Below, one piece after another: positions 24,638 to 36,665 of a stretch of 64,000 bases of DNA. Below the pieces are notes generated by a model. It was not told where the DNA came from, did no database searches, and saw nothing but the letters and a program-made list of their open reading frames with translations. How positions within the stretch are numbered: the stretch's first letter is position 1; each line of letters begins with the position of its first letter. The stretch is from Coprinopsis marcescibilis (lineage: Eukaryota; Basidiomycota; Agaricomycetes; Agaricales; Psathyrellaceae), in assembly GCA_004369085.1 (NCBI GenBank), contig ML210257.1:32895-96894 (forward strand). Reading direction: 5' to 3'. The position numbers and the translations under genes are program-made.

Positions 24638-25308
24638 TGCCCACGCAACCCCCAGCTGCAACAGGAGTGATACCTTACTGGGTTGTAAGTACCGGAGATA
24701 CGATATCTCAATACGCACACGCAAGTTAACCTGAAAGATGGGTAGATGCCCACTGACAAGTACTTGGTCTAGAATTAGAATTTCATTGTCTGCTTAGCAA
24801 AAATAATGAAGCCAGTTGTCTTTCAGCACAATTGCCTTCTCGCAGTATAAAAGGAGATGCAGAAGGAATTTCTGCGGTAAAACCGTACGAAACGACTCAA
24901 CAGCTCTATATAAAGTGGCAGAGAGCCTAGGCTTGATGCATGGGAACTCAGCCCAAGCAGTCGCTCGATCTCTATGCAAAGTATTAGTATTATTGTCCAT
25001 TTTGCTCGTGCAATTCTGTTTGCTTAAATAACTTAATCATTCGCATTGACTGCGATGTACCCGCAACCCAGCGTAAAACCAACCCAAAAATTGATTATAA
25101 ACGCGCCAAGACAAACGCGCTATGGACGCGTCGCGTAGTATTGCCCAGTGCCAAGCGGACTGAGAAATCAAATTCCCACCATGGTTGGTGAGCGGCAGCC
25201 TTTGTCACGGTCAGCGACGACGACCACGAACGACCACGAACGAGCCACTGGCGACTTTCCCTCATATACACCCCCATGCTTTGAAATTGTTTTAGGGAAT
25301 CCTTGACT
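24638..25308. other. Intergenic region upstream of EXO1
   Basis: About 670 bp between two plus-strand genes. No recognisable open frame. A TATAAA occurs near 25096, but it lies over 200 bp from the EXO1 start, so its role is doubtful. Confidence 0.35.
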
Positions 25309-28246
25309 ATGGGGATCTCTGGCCTTTTACCTGCCCTCAAATCTATTGAGAGACGCAAACAGCTCAGCAATTTTGCTGGCCAAACCATCGCTATAGACGG
25401 CTACGGATGGTTGCACAAAGCAGCCTATACATGCGCGGCGGACGTCGCGACAGGCAGGCCCACAGCCAAGTAGGTCCCCATTTTCAGCCCCTGGAGGCTT
25501 ATTAAAATTGTGCTCGCACTGACAGGTGTTTTCTTTGTTCTTGCAGATACGTAGAGTACGTGATGGAACGAGTACGTCTGTTGCGCCACTTCAAGGTTGA
25601 GCCGTACCTTGTATTTGACGGGGGAGAACTGCCAGCAAAGAAGGGAACAGAGTCGAAGCGTCAAGAGAAACGTACTGAAAACCTCGCCCGCGCCAAAGCC
25701 CTTGATGCCCAAGGAAAATCCAGTGAAGCATACGAGTACTACACCAAATGTGTCGATGTCACTCCTCAAATGGCGTATCAAGTCATCAAGGTGATTGACC
25801 ATGCCCACTGTACCTCGTTTAGTTAACTTATAGCAGTTCAAAAGGCATTGAAGGTAGCGAATGTGGAATTCGTGGTGGCACCATATGAGGCCGACGCCCA
25901 GCTCGCGTATCTCGAACACAAAGGCGTGGTCAATGGCGTCCTGACTGAAGACTCAGATCTCCTGGTGTTCGGGTGCCAGAACGTCTTGTTCAAACTCGAC
26001 TCAAACACGTCCTCTGCGGTGCAGATCTCGCGGAAGGATTTTGCGCGAGTATGCCCACCGGCCGCAGGTATCTCCCTTGTGAACTGGTCGGACGCTCAGT
26101 TTCGCGCAATGGCCATCCTCAGTGGCTGCGACTATCTACCCAGCATCCCAGGCATTGGCCTCAAGACGGCGTGCAACTTGTTGCGAAAACACAAGACGGC
26201 CGAGAAAGTGGTGAAGGCGATTCTAAGAGAAGGAAAGAAGAAGGTCCCAAACAATTATTTGGAGAAATATCACCTTGCAGACAAGTGTTTTCAACACCAA
26301 AGGGTATACTGTCCTGTGGCGAAAGAGTTGGTTCATCTCAAACCCGTAGAAGACCAGGAGGGATGGACGAAGGAGTTTGATGATTACTGTGGAGGGTGAG
26401 TCTTTCCCTTCGCATTCTACGACAATTTACCCATGCATCTCCAGCAACATTGAACCCGAAATGGCACAGAAGCTCGCTCGAGGGGAGGTGGACCCCGACA
26501 CATTGCTACCTATGGTAGATATCAACCCAAATTATAGACCTGGCACTGGAGCCAAGCCGTTGTCTACCAGCAAACAGCCCAATCAGAAGGGTAAAGCGAA
26601 GGAAGCCAAACCTGCTCCCAACGGGGGAATCTATAGCTTCTTTGGTAACGTGTTGTTAACCATTAAATGCATTTGCAACACTCACAAAAACCACAGGACC
26701 TAATCCTATTATCCCGCGAGAGGAGAAGCCTTCTAGGAAGGCCGTAGCACTCCCCATAAAGCAGCAACCCAAGAATAGTTCCACCGGGAAGGCGAGCGGG
26801 AAACGCACACTTGCAGATGTCATGGATGAAGACATCGCACGCAAGAAGCCCAAGCAACGTCAGAGCACGCCTGGCAATTTTTCAACGCAAAGCAAGTTCT
26901 TCCCAGTCCCGCACCCGATAGAAGGGAGTCGCAGACACAGTTCCGGAGCATACGCTGGCCCTTCCCGACTCCGCGACCAGAGCCCTGAGAAGGAAAACGT
27001 TGTCCCTGAAGATATGAAACAACCGGCTGATGAGCCTGATAGCTCGGAAGTCTCTCTATGCGCCCAACGGTACACCTCGGAGCTTGATCTCGATTTCGAC
27101 GACCACGACATGGACCCTCAAGTAGAGCAAGAAGATGGCTACATATCTCCTATGGCGCCTTCTTCCCCTTCACGAGACGTGCAAGACCTTTCCTCGCCGG
27201 TTCACTCTGCTGAGAACACCCCTCGCCGACAAAACAACCAACCCGAGTCAATTCGCAATCAGTCAGGCTTTCGGCCCTTTCAGAGGGATGCAAGAGTTGC
27301 AGGAAATGAACAAGATATCGTGGAAGCCCTCTCGAGTCCCACTTCGGCGAACAAGCCCAGCCATCGGTTTCGGAGTTACTCTCCTCGCATTGTGTCTTCT
27401 CCTATTACTTATGCGGACGGATCTCCTCAAGTGCTTGGGGATTATGGTCAACGGCGGAGTGCTTTTGTAGACCTTGGAGAGATCCTGGTTGAGGATACAC
27501 CTGTGGCCAAACGTTTGTTCACCGCTGCCACAGCGGGACCTTCATGTTCTGCCTCTGTCAGTGGTGTTGCATTGGACTTGCGAAGTACCCTGGGAATTGG
27601 TAGGGGGAGGGAGGCGATTGTGGTCTCTGACGACTCCGCGAACTCCAGCTACACTGCTACACCCCCCAGTGCTTCTCCTCCAACACCACTTGAATATGCA
27701 ATCCAGGACCGCAGAGTGGTGATCGACGTCGACGAATTGGATATCGTTGAGATAGAGGAGAAGAGGTTGATAAAGGCACAAGTGAGGAAGGAGGACTTCT
27801 TGCAGAGCTTCAGCTACAAGCCCAAAGAGAAGTTGAAGACAAACCGGGTGAACAAGTCTACTCCCCCGCAGCCAACGGGGAAAGGGAAGACCAAGGGAAG
27901 TGTCGCTGTGCCATCGAAGCTGAAGAGAAGCAACACGAATATTACGCCCAACGGTCAATTTTCGTTCGGGAAGGTAAATGTTGGCCGTTTGACCACACCC
28001 GCTATGTCCTCACCGGCGCAGGGCAGGTCTCGGAAAGCTGGTGGCACGTCTGGTAAGAAATCCCCGACTATTCTCTCGTTCTGGCAACCCCAGCGGGTAG
28101 AAAGAACGGAACCCATTGTGGTTCCCGACAGCGACGACGAGATTGTCTCGGGGGTTTCCCCTGTCGCGATCAGGAGGCATCACGGTGTTGATGTTGCGGT
28201 TGATAGTGTTGCTAAGAGCAAAGGCCGCCTTGCTCAATTCCAGTGA
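25309..28246 (+). CDS. EXO1: Exonuclease 1 (FEN1/XPG family DNA repair nuclease)
   Basis: 5'-3' exonuclease and flap nuclease for mismatch repair, recombination end resection and telomere processing in the nucleus. Five exons (25309-25469, 25547-25790, 25845-26395, 26445-26644, 26697-28246) join to 901 residues. The N-domain starts MGISGLLPALK, with metal-binding regions AIDGYGWLHKAA and YLVFDGGELPAKK. The I-domain has VAPYEADAQLAYL and LTEDSDLLVFGC. The helix-hairpin-helix region is GCDYLPSIPGIGLKTA. All acidic catalytic positions I can check are present. The C-terminal half is long, disordered and rich in Ser/Pro/Lys, as in other EXO1 proteins, and includes TILSFWQPQR near the end. Intron 2 uses the third of several closely spaced AGs, placed by protein continuity (AYQVIK-ALKVANVEF). 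Confidence 0.93.
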
Positions 28247-28597
28247 GAGGACTCCCTTCAAAACGCAATTGTGTGGAGCTGACTGCTCTGCCGTGCAGAT
28301 ACCGCCCCTGAACGACACCAACCACATCCACCCCTCATTTCTGATACCTGTTCTTGCTTTTATCCCCCTCATTGCTTTCGGGTACTATACTTCACCCTTG
28401 GATTGGCCACTTGTCATCATCATCTAGGTGAAGATTGAATATCAACCGGATTATTCTATGTGTTTAATGTGTAGAGTACTCAGTAAACCATACCCTCAGA
28501 TTCTAGAAAAACACTGTACAGTATTAGTTAACAAATGTTATGTTTCCGAGCGATAAACACGTACGAAATCTGCAATAAAATCTTCCCTATCTTTGTA
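28247..28597. other. Convergent 3' region between EXO1 and PIG-P
   Basis: About 350 bp between two convergent genes. It should carry both 3' UTRs. No gene seen. Confidence 0.45.
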
Positions 28598-29234
28598 TTA
28601 TAAATGCTTCTTATGTTGGATATCTTGTCTGCCGACATGTCGTTGGTAGAGCACCTTGTTGACCATGCCGATGGGTATATCGTATAGCTCGGGGAGAGCA
28701 CCTGGCTTTGTGGATTCCAAATAGACGTTTCGGCCGCATTGTGGGTCAGGGTATATCACGCAGTCGTCTATGGAAACGATGGGGTCGAAGAATAAGCGTC
28801 AGGGTCAGCAAAACCGTCCGCGACGACGAACCTGTAATGCTCCTCATTTCATCTAGTGAAGGTGTTCCAGCGAGGGCCAGCGTCAGGTATGCGAAATATG
28901 TAAACAATACACCCATAACCGTCCAAGCAGGTAGTAGTATTGCCCATTCCCTGTTCACTCAATAAGTCAAACGGCACATAAAACGCAAACATGCAAAGGC
29001 ACACCTGTTCGGATACCAAGTTATCCCAGTCCATATGATGAACTCGTCCGGCAAGATCGCCCACAGCAGATAAATAATAAAAAGGATATATGTCGATGTC
29101 CATGCTACGAAGCCATAGAATTCAGCTGCACGACTGCGGTGTTCTGGAGGGGGCCAACGATGAGCGACATTGGTTTGTGACGTGGGTGAGGTGGGCTGGG
29201 TTTCTCCGAAAATGTCATGTATCTTGGTTGCCAT
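28598..29234 (-). CDS. PIG-P subunit of GPI-GlcNAc transferase
   Basis: Small ER membrane subunit of the complex that starts GPI-anchor synthesis by moving GlcNAc to phosphatidylinositol. The first exon starts MATKIHDIFGE and holds the PIG-P signature AAEFYGFVAWTSTYILFIIY (TM1) followed by LWAILPDEFIIWTGITWYP. After an intron comes EWAILLPAWTVMGVLFTYFAY (TM2), then ALAGTPSLDEMRSIT. A final exon joins as DDCVIYPDPQCG through YDIPIGMVNKVLYQ to the stop at 28598. Two TM helices and the order of segments match the family. The start at 29234 is the first ATG in frame; an alternative upstream ATG at 29407 is in another frame and would need an extra exon. Confidence 0.9.
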
Positions 29235-29637
29235 AAGGCATTTCTTGCAGGCGGCCGACAACAGTGACGCAGAACGGCCTGCAGAGCGACAGTCCCTGGG
29301 ACTGTGGTGGTGGTGGTGGTGGTGGTAGAGACAACGAGAGATTGCGCGAAGATCCCACGCGACAGTTTGATGGCCATTGGGACCGATTTAGAGGTGGACG
29401 TACTCATCGCTTAGAAAATCAATTGGAATTACAGTTACAGGGAGGAAAGGTCGAATATACAAATTATGCAGAGGTATCGCTACAGACAGAGAAAGTGCAG
29501 AGTAGGTATCGCATTACAGAATTCCCGTACGAGAAAGATTATAACCAAAATAACGTAAAGAAACCCAGAGCAAAAACCAAAGCCGAATAACAGGGTAGGT
29601 TCTTAAGCAAGAACTGCAGCATAGGATGGGGGCTAAT
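29235..29637. other. Short intergenic region with a TGG repeat
   Basis: Promoter region of PIG-P and 3' flank of the RRM gene, both on the minus strand. Contains a TGG microsatellite. No separate gene seen; a minus-strand frame from 29407 is partly encoded by the repeat (poly-Thr). Confidence 0.4.
29305..29325. repeat. (TGG)7 microsatellite
   Basis: Seven perfect TGG units upstream of the PIG-P gene. Such tracts vary in length between strains. Confidence 0.85.
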
Positions 29638-31615
29638 CTAAGCGGTGAAGCCCGAAAAGACGTGACTAAAGCCACCATGGGTGCGGCGAGAAGTATGGCC
29701 TTGGTTGAAATGGAACATGTTGCGAGGAGAACCTGCACCAGACCTAACGGATAGTAGTCATAAGGAGAACGAAACACACTGGAGGTCAATTCGTACCTCG
29801 AAGAGGGTGCGGTAGACCTTCCTTCATAGCGGTCTTTGAGTCCGTTGGAAAAGGGAGCAGGGGTGGCTGCACGCGAACGAGAACCTTTATAGCCGTAGTA
29901 GTCTCCAGATCGAGGTGAATCAGAAACCGCACGAGTGAGGGCACTGTGCCCAAAGAAAGGCGAGGAGGTCCTTGAAGGATACAAAGGGGCCAAGTCGTCG
30001 AATCCAGAGTCTATCACCTCGGATCCTGGCCTAAGGTCTCGAGCATTGTCCATTCCAATGGGATGTATGAAATGAATTTCCAGTCGCCTCATTGTGTCGT
30101 AGCGCTGACCATTCAAAAGATTTCGAGCTTCCATAGCAGCATCAGTAGTCCCATATTGGACAACAGCAGAGACGGTCTCCGAAGTAGCGATCTGAACAGT
30201 TTCGAGTTTTTCTATGCTTCCGTACGGGCAAACAAGAGGATGTATGTCTTGAACCTGAGAGAAAAGCATCGCAGGCAGATTGTTAATGAGGATGGCTGCA
30301 GTGGGTAAAGGGCTGATGACGATAGAGAGCGGATCGGAGTTCGTGAGCACTGGCGAGTATTCAGAACAATCAGAGCTAGATGACGAGTTGGTTGGCCTTT
30401 CCAAGTGAGTAGGGACTGAGATTTGGGAAGGTCGGGCGTCTAGCAGCATCGTGCGATCTCCGCCGTCGAGAAATCCTGAATTCGAGTTAGAAAATGTGGT
30501 ATATACCGTGTAAAGAATTGAACTCACCTTGAGATCGCTGCACAACAGCCCAGGATACGTCAATTGTATGACCCCTACGTTGCTGAGTATATAGCGCGTA
30601 GATTCACAGGGCAAATATGCTCACTTGATCTGAGTTCGAGTGAGCGCCGTCAATGCTCTTCTCGCCTCCTCGTGTGTCGACATGACTACAAAGCCGCGTC
30701 GGCGAGAAGAGTTGTCCACGGTGGCGAGAATGACATTGTGAACCACAGTTCCATAGCGAGAGAAAAGCGCAGTAAACTCAGTTCTGCTGATATTTGAATT
30801 TCGGGTTTCTCAAGGAAATGGAGGTACCGACTTGGTCAGTGCGAAAGGAAGTCCAAGCACATAGAGGTTACGACGATCGTCCGTGGAGTTCCTTGACCTT
30901 CGTTGTGGAGGTGAATAAGATCTGTATGATTCTGCCGTTCTTTCGGATGCCAATGAAAACTGGTGAATAGGCATATACCTTGGAAATGCGACCTGCAACG
31001 TGGTCCCGCTCATCGAGTAGCCATTCATGCACAACGCTTTACTAATAACAGTGGCTTGTCACTATCAGACGCGGAAGAAAGCGCGTTCCTACTTACAGAG
31101 CTAAATCGCGATTCTCAAAAGTGATTTCGAGTGAGGGTCGGCCGTTCTCCCTCAACTCTTTGAAGCAGACAATCTCGCCTAGGGCGTGGTGTTGTCAGGA
31201 TAATTTCAAGGAGCTCAACAGACTGGAAATACCTATAAGTGATCTGAACAACGCCACGACCTCTCGCAACTCCACTAATCACAGATCCGTTAACGCGTAT
31301 TGCCCACTAGAAAAGCTGATCGCGTACCGTGGTCCGGCAAGTTCTGTACTTGCACTACGTCTACACCCTGAACTCCGCGCTCGTAACCTCCATTGGCGTT
31401 AAGCGTGGCGTTCCCTAAGACCATATCTCCAATAGTTGGGGTGGGTTTAGGTGGTCGTGGTGACCGTATCGAAATCCGCTGCGACGCGGATGTTTTATCG
31501 CAGGCTCAGAAATCGGCGTTCCCCGCGATGATGCAATGCCCCTGCCATCATCAAGATTCCCACGCATGGTCCTCCTTCCCTTGAGTTCGACAGCATCGAC
31601 GTCCGTGCCCTGCAT
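29638..31615 (-). CDS. RNA-binding protein with three RRM domains
   Basis: Joined by eye from the ATG at 31615 (MQGTDVDAVELKG) through several introns to the stop at 29638. RRM-like unit 1: VVQVQNLPDHG joined by a ~150 bp intron to EIVCFKELRENGRPSLEITF, then ALCMNGYSMSGTTLQVAFP. RRM 2: RRNLYVLGLPFALTK, then ELSLLFSRYGTVVHNVILAT and RRRGFVVMSTHEEARRA, with RNP2- and RNP1-like cores. RRM 3: TAILINNLPAMLFSQVQDI, YGSIEKLETVQIA, AVVQYGTTDAAMEARNLLNG. The C-terminal part is Ser/Arg/Gly-rich and ends GGFSHVFSGFTA. The set resembles the Mei2/Pin4-like RNA regulators of fungi, but I cannot assign an orthologue. The start is 21 bp from that of the divergent gene at 31637. The first exon and first intron are the weakest part of the model; a start at 31424 is possible. 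Confidence 0.7.
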
Positions 31616-31636
31616 TATTACCCTGATTTGAGAACC

Positions 31637-33115
31637 ATGGCAATCCCCACGAACATCGACTTGCCACCATATCAGGTCCAGACGTTGCTAAATGAAGCAT
31701 TCTGTGAGTGCGCTAGTCCATGGAGTCCAGCTGGAAAGCTCATCCACAGTCATTAGCACAGACCAGCTCGAGGATTACATGTGCCCAGGCCCTCGGTCAG
31801 TTCAATGTAATTGGTTTCGGTACCAGAACTGAGGCGGAAACTAGGAAATGATATTTACATTGGGACATCGACAGGGGAACTATTCCAGTTCATGTCCCAA
31901 ACCGATGAAGCAGGACAGGTCGGTTCAATTTATAACTTTGAGGCTGGGGTCTGACAATGGTGATGCAGTTGGACGCATATATCATCGTTTCTCGACAGCT
32001 AGTTCCAGGCGAAAAGCCTATTGAAGATATTGTTCTCATTCCAAGCATATCACGGGCTTTAATTCTCTCCGGTACCAGCTATCACCCTCTGTGACTTCAA
32101 TCCGCTGACATTTGGTCTGTTCCTGGCTCTCTCGTTTCGACTATACTGTCCATTGAACTCAAGGTCGCCAGATTCACTTCTATAGTCTTCCGAATCTCGA
32201 GCCACATCCAACGAAGCCCATCAGGAATGTCATGGCGTTTGCGGTGGACGATCAGCATTTGAGGAGACCAGTTGTAAAAGCGAATGCGACTTTGGGATAT
32301 GACTCGGTGGTAGACCCCATCGAATTCTCCGTCGTTAAGAGAAATGGAATTGCCATGTTCAGTCTAAAGGATCACCTCTTTTATTCCAGGGTAAGCACTG
32401 GACCACAGTCGAGTGTGATGTTTATTTACGACTTGAATAGGAGATACCACTCCCTCCGAGTCAAGGGTCAACAACTGTGCTGGCCAAAAGGACAGGCAGA
32501 TATCTTTGTTTTGCTGATAAAGAAAACTACAACATTGTCGACCTAGAGGGTGCCCAGTTGGTTCCTCTGCTGCCGATTTCACAAGGCCCAAGCCCAACGC
32601 CCATCAAGCCAAAGATTAACGTGATCAGCGAGAACGAATTTCTTATTCTTTCCTGGACAGGATCAAGTACCCTTGGGTTGTTTGTTACCGGAGAAGGAGA
32701 TCCAGTTCGAGGGACACTGGAATGGCCAGCATATCCCCTAGGAATCTGTGCGTGCAGATTCCATGACGATTGGGGCAATTTATCAACCTCACCCATACCA
32801 GGCTTAGATTATCCATTCATTACGACACTGCTCCCCGATGGCTCAATCGAAGTGCATAGCGTTGATACCCAAGCCCCTGTTCAAGTCATTGGTCCGCCTT
32901 TGGCGACATCCCCTCCAACTTCTCCTTCCCGTCGTCACGCAACCTCCCCGAACTCTCCACGGGCTCAGAACCAAGCTCCTAACAACAATGCTGAGCTTGA
33001 ACAACGCATCGCAATGGTTGTGAGTGTTGGGGGGTTCCAGGTCCCATCCTCGCAACGCGCGGAATGCACGCGAAAAGTTCCTTTTAAGCTCCTCAGAACG
33101 GAACAGGGCACTTAG
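31637..33115 (+). CDS. CNH-domain protein of the VPS3/TGFBRAP1/VPS39 type, C-terminally short
   Basis: The encoded CNH (citron homology) domain matches the N-terminal half of HOPS/CORVET tethering subunits of endosomes and vacuoles. Exons read MAIPTNIDLPPYQVQTLL, then GNDIYIGTSTGELFQF, EDIVLIPSISRALIL, RQIHFYSLPNLEPHPTKPI, FSVVKRNGIAMFSLKDHL, RYLCFADKENYNIVDLEGA, SWTGSSTLGLFVTGEGDPV and YPFITTLLPDGSIEVHSV. These are beta-propeller blades. The protein then ends at VPFKLLRTEQGT, roughly 400 residues in, where family members normally continue into clathrin-type helical repeats and Vps39 domains. The next gene starts 270 bp downstream, so the missing half is not simply beyond an intron. It may be a truncated copy or a real CNH-only protein. 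Confidence 0.72.
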
Positions 33116-33386
33116 CAATACGACGTATTAATACATTGCACTCCTTAGCCCAAAATGATTCTCGCAGAAAGAAATATGTCGAACCGACTCGTCGGCGCCT
33201 ATGTACTTAAGTATCGGGCATTTGCCGGTCCGCACCGTGGGGGCAAATAAAACGACTTGTCGCGTGGCCTGACGCGTCGGCCACACTAGTCTGGGCGACA
33301 ATCTTGGACAAGGACTACACCGTCAGACCAACAGCATCTGGTGTTTCTACCATCAGTCCTATTCCACGTCTTATTTGATCTTACCA

Positions 33387-34780
33387 ATGTCTTCAAGTCG
33401 CTCAATCTTCTCACTTTCGCTCCCAAAGGATGTAATCTCGTCGCTGACAGTGGCTGGATACGTAACATTGGCAGACTTGTCAACAGCGACAGTCGACGGT
33501 TTGGTTCGAGGTTTGTTCTGCGCCACCTTAGTGGAACTTGAGAACTAACTTAAAAATTCTACTAGAGCTGGATGTATCCAAAGAAACAGCGGAAAAGATC
33601 CTTGGATTTCTGGTTCCAACTCCATCTGCCCCTAGAACAATGCCAATGACTCAATCAGTCGCGACCCTTGCTCAACAATCCAAGAGGGTATCAACGCTAT
33701 GCCCGGGCTTGGATACAATACTGGGAGGGGGCCTTCAGCAAGGACAAATTCTTGAGATATCAGGTCCTCCCGGGAGCCCTAAAGAATTGATTGCAGCAAA
33801 CCTCATAGTTCAGTTCGCTCAACTCGATTATCGAACAATTGTGATCGGTAAGCTATTGCTACAGACAGATTGATGAATGCCCTGTTCCCAGCACTTACAT
33901 ATCATGATCAGACTCCCAAAACGTGGTCAACGTGGGTGCCCTCAGGCGATCAATAAGCGGTCAGTACTCCGGAACCAAATCTTTTTGCTCATATTTACCG
34001 GTCTTCGGCACAGGGATAGCTCCAGAGGCTTTGCGATGCCTTCATTACCAGAGCCTTATATCTCTTCCAGAAGTACTTTTGTTCTTCGAGCAGCTACCCC
34101 AGTTGCTAGATGCCAGCAACAAGGTGAATACCGCAGCATTATCAGATTATAGTCATCCGTGCTGACAGAGGGCAGGACACGTTGCTCGTGGTCACCTCCA
34201 TCTCAACCCCCTTTTATGGGCCCGATCTCAGCCCTTCCCATCGCACAACCCTCTTTCAAAAATTGAAACAAATCCTCGCGAAAGTGACTATGACCCAACG
34301 GCTTACGGTTCGTATGGTCCAATCAGAAGTCTCTGCCCAGCATCCGATTGGCTGATCGGTTCAATCGATCCTACATATAGGTCGTTGCTACCTCCCAGCT
34401 AGCCAATAAGATGGTGAATCCTGACGGGTCGTCAGGCACATATGATACTGGCGCCCATGGGACCCTCGTGCCGCAGATAGGTGAGAATTCAATTTTTTGA
34501 ATCATGACGCATCTCAACCGAACGAAATACCCCTATTACCCCCCAGCTTCTCACTATCTGCCATCAGGAAAGGCTTGGAGAGTCATACTGGCACCAGATG
34601 GGCCAGCTTCAGGGTGAGTATCATTTCACAAGGGCTAAGAGCAAGGAGAACTAACGCCGGGACTGCATACATAGCTTTATCAAGTTGCTGTCCTCACCTA
34701 CACAGCCTCCAGGAAATGCCTCTGTGATCACTGAGCCATACTCCTTGGAGACCGTACCTTGCGTGGCGGCTTCTGAATGA
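33387..34780 (+). CDS. RAD51-paralogue-like protein (RAD51C-like) with degenerate Walker motifs
   Basis: Homologous-recombination mediator family with a RecA core. The first exon MSSSRSIFSLSLPKDVISSL looks like the N-terminal helix-hairpin region. It continues ELDVSKETAEKILGFL, STLCPGLDTILGGGLQQGQI, EISGPPGSPKELIAANL, SQNVVNVGALRR, PEVLLFFEQLPQLL, DTLLVVTSISTPFYGP, VVATSQLANKMV, HYLPSGKAWRVIL and ends PCVAASE with stop at 34778-34780. The linear order of motifs matches RAD51C-type paralogues. Walker A is GPPGSPKE where GPPGSGKT is expected, and the Walker B Asp position reads Thr (LLVVTS). All exons join in frame, so it is not an obvious pseudogene. It probably binds partners or DNA without hydrolysing ATP. 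The specific paralogue assignment is tentative. Confidence 0.68.
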
Positions 34781-35341
34781 GCAGGCAGGCAAAGCAATCT
34801 CAGCCAATCCAATCCTCCTGATCTCGACCTTCCTCCCCGTTTTTGCGGCAGACGATCGATCAAGTTGGAAATTACGAAGGGCGCCAAGGCCCAGGAGGCT
34901 CCAAGGGGGCGCTTCGACCTGACGAGATACGGAGCTCAATCATGCCTTGTGCCGAAACCATTCGCGACGGCGAGTGCCCTGCCACTGCGTCGAAACCCTG
35001 GGAAACGATATTCCAAGTCGCGTTTTCAACACCTCCAACCAGCCAGCCATCGAACCGGGGTTCAGTTGTCAACGGCATTCTACCCACCTTTTTGGGCTCA
35101 GCTGTTGCCAGTCGCTCGCACGCTTTACGCATGAAAGGGTGAATGAGAAATCCGATCACAAACATCCTCATCTGGTCTTGGATCGCTGTGTGGGATCTGG
35201 TGGAAGAGATCAAACTTGGTTGTTCGGCGCCAAAATTGGCCAAAAGAACACATCGGGAGATACCGACTTACATCTGAAGTGCCCGTGGTTTATAAACTCT
35301 CGCTTGCCGCCGGAGGACGCAGCAATCCTGTCCACCACACC
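34781..35341. other. Intergenic/promoter region of the alpha/beta hydrolase
   Basis: About 560 bp. Overlapping short frames on both strands have no motif. A TATA box sits 46 bp before the downstream start codon. Confidence 0.45.
35291..35296 (+). promoter_or_regulatory. TATA-box candidate
   Basis: TATAAA located 46 bp upstream of the ATG at 35342, a plausible core promoter spacing for a fungal gene with a short 5' UTR. Confidence 0.5.
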
Positions 35342-36665
35342 ATGCCCCGCGTCGCCGTCAACCCCCCCGCTGGACCCGCCACCTTTGAATACACTATCTC
35401 AACGCCAACATGCCCTGATGCTAACGCAATCGATTCGTCTGTCCCCACCGTTATTTTCGTTCACCCCGTTTATATTGGGCGAATCGTTTGGCATCGTTCG
35501 TGTTCTACCTTCTCCGCGCTGGGGCTTGTGCTGATCAACGTCTAATAGCTCAACTATCCGACCCAAAGTTACGACGCTTCAACCTCGTTACGTTCGACCT
35601 GAGGGGTCACGGGGGTACAGACGGCGACATCCCTCTGCATTACAGACGGCCTGAAGCGGGCGAAGATGTCTATTCCTTCATGGTTCGTACTGTTCTCATT
35701 CGTTTCTCGTCGTAATCTTAAACGCCATTTCCAGAAAGCACTCAACTTACCCCCAAGCCACATCGTTGGCATCTCAATGGGGGCATGTATTGCGCTCGAG
35801 TTCACTGCAACCCACCCCGACATGGTTCTTTCGTCCACTATGATAGCCCCCCTACCTCTCGAAGAAGTTGGTTTTGGTCACATTGTTTGCATGGGCTGTG
35901 ACTAACAACATACAACTAGCCTGCTGAAGTCCTTGAAGGTCGGCAAGAAATACTTGACTGCTGGAAAATAGCTGCAGCGGACCCAGACAACCTAGACCAA
36001 GAGGCTCTTATGGACGCACTTACCGGCTCAGTCCAGCTCGCGACAAACGGTGTGAAATACAAAGTGGCGGAAGCGTAAGTGACAAATTTGCAACGTTATC
36101 TTGTTTGTGGTCATCCTGACACGTTGTATGAATGTTTAGCATGACACAAATCGCCGTGAAGTTGGCAATGAAACACGCTGCTGGAGAGAAAGTCGAGCAA
36201 CAGCACACGATCACTGTAAAATTCTTCCAGGACCGCAAACCTCATCCCATTGAGGTGCTCCAACGAGTCAAGACTCCTATCTCTCTCATCCATTGTGGCG
36301 CTGATATTGCGTATCCGATCGAATTCGCAGAAGAGCTTCATCAACGGTTGGAGAAGGCCGGCCTGAACGCGCGTCTCGTATCTGTGCCGGGTGCCCCACA
36401 TTTTGGTAGCATCACCCATTACACTGAGTACGTATCTGTTATCCTCTGTGGCTGCTGTGAGGCTTACCGCGACATTTGCTACGACAGTGTAAACCCAATC
36501 CTTCACGATTTCATCCTGGAGCAGTCGAAGAGCAGCACAATGCCCCCTGCTCCGGCCACTGTTGTATCTCCGTTCGAAGAACTCTTCGCAGAATTGGGTT
36601 GCGCCGAACTCGGTGCTGCATCTGACGACGACGATGCCGACGACGATTTCTTCATTTCATCATAA
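35342..36665 (+). CDS. Alpha/beta hydrolase (serine nucleophile)
   Basis: Alpha/beta hydrolase fold protein of unknown substrate. Starts MPRVAVNPPAGPA; the exons read PTVIFVHPVYIGRIVWH (oxyanion region), then RFNLVTFDLRGHGGTDGD, then SHIVGISMGACIALEFTATHPD with the nucleophile elbow GISMG (Ser). A helical lid region follows (EVLEGRQEILDCWKIAAADP). The candidate acid lies in LIHCGADIAYPIEFAEEL and the catalytic His in VPGAPHFGSITH. The C-terminus is strongly acidic (a run of Asp/Ala before DDFFISS). About 300-350 residues, within the family norm. No signal peptide, so probably cytosolic. The call to the fold is secure; the reaction is not known. Confidence 0.83.

Noticed and set aside
28010..28372. 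Minus-strand frame of 120 codons overlapping the end of EXO1
   Set aside because: It lies against the well-supported C-terminal exon of EXO1 and has no known motif.
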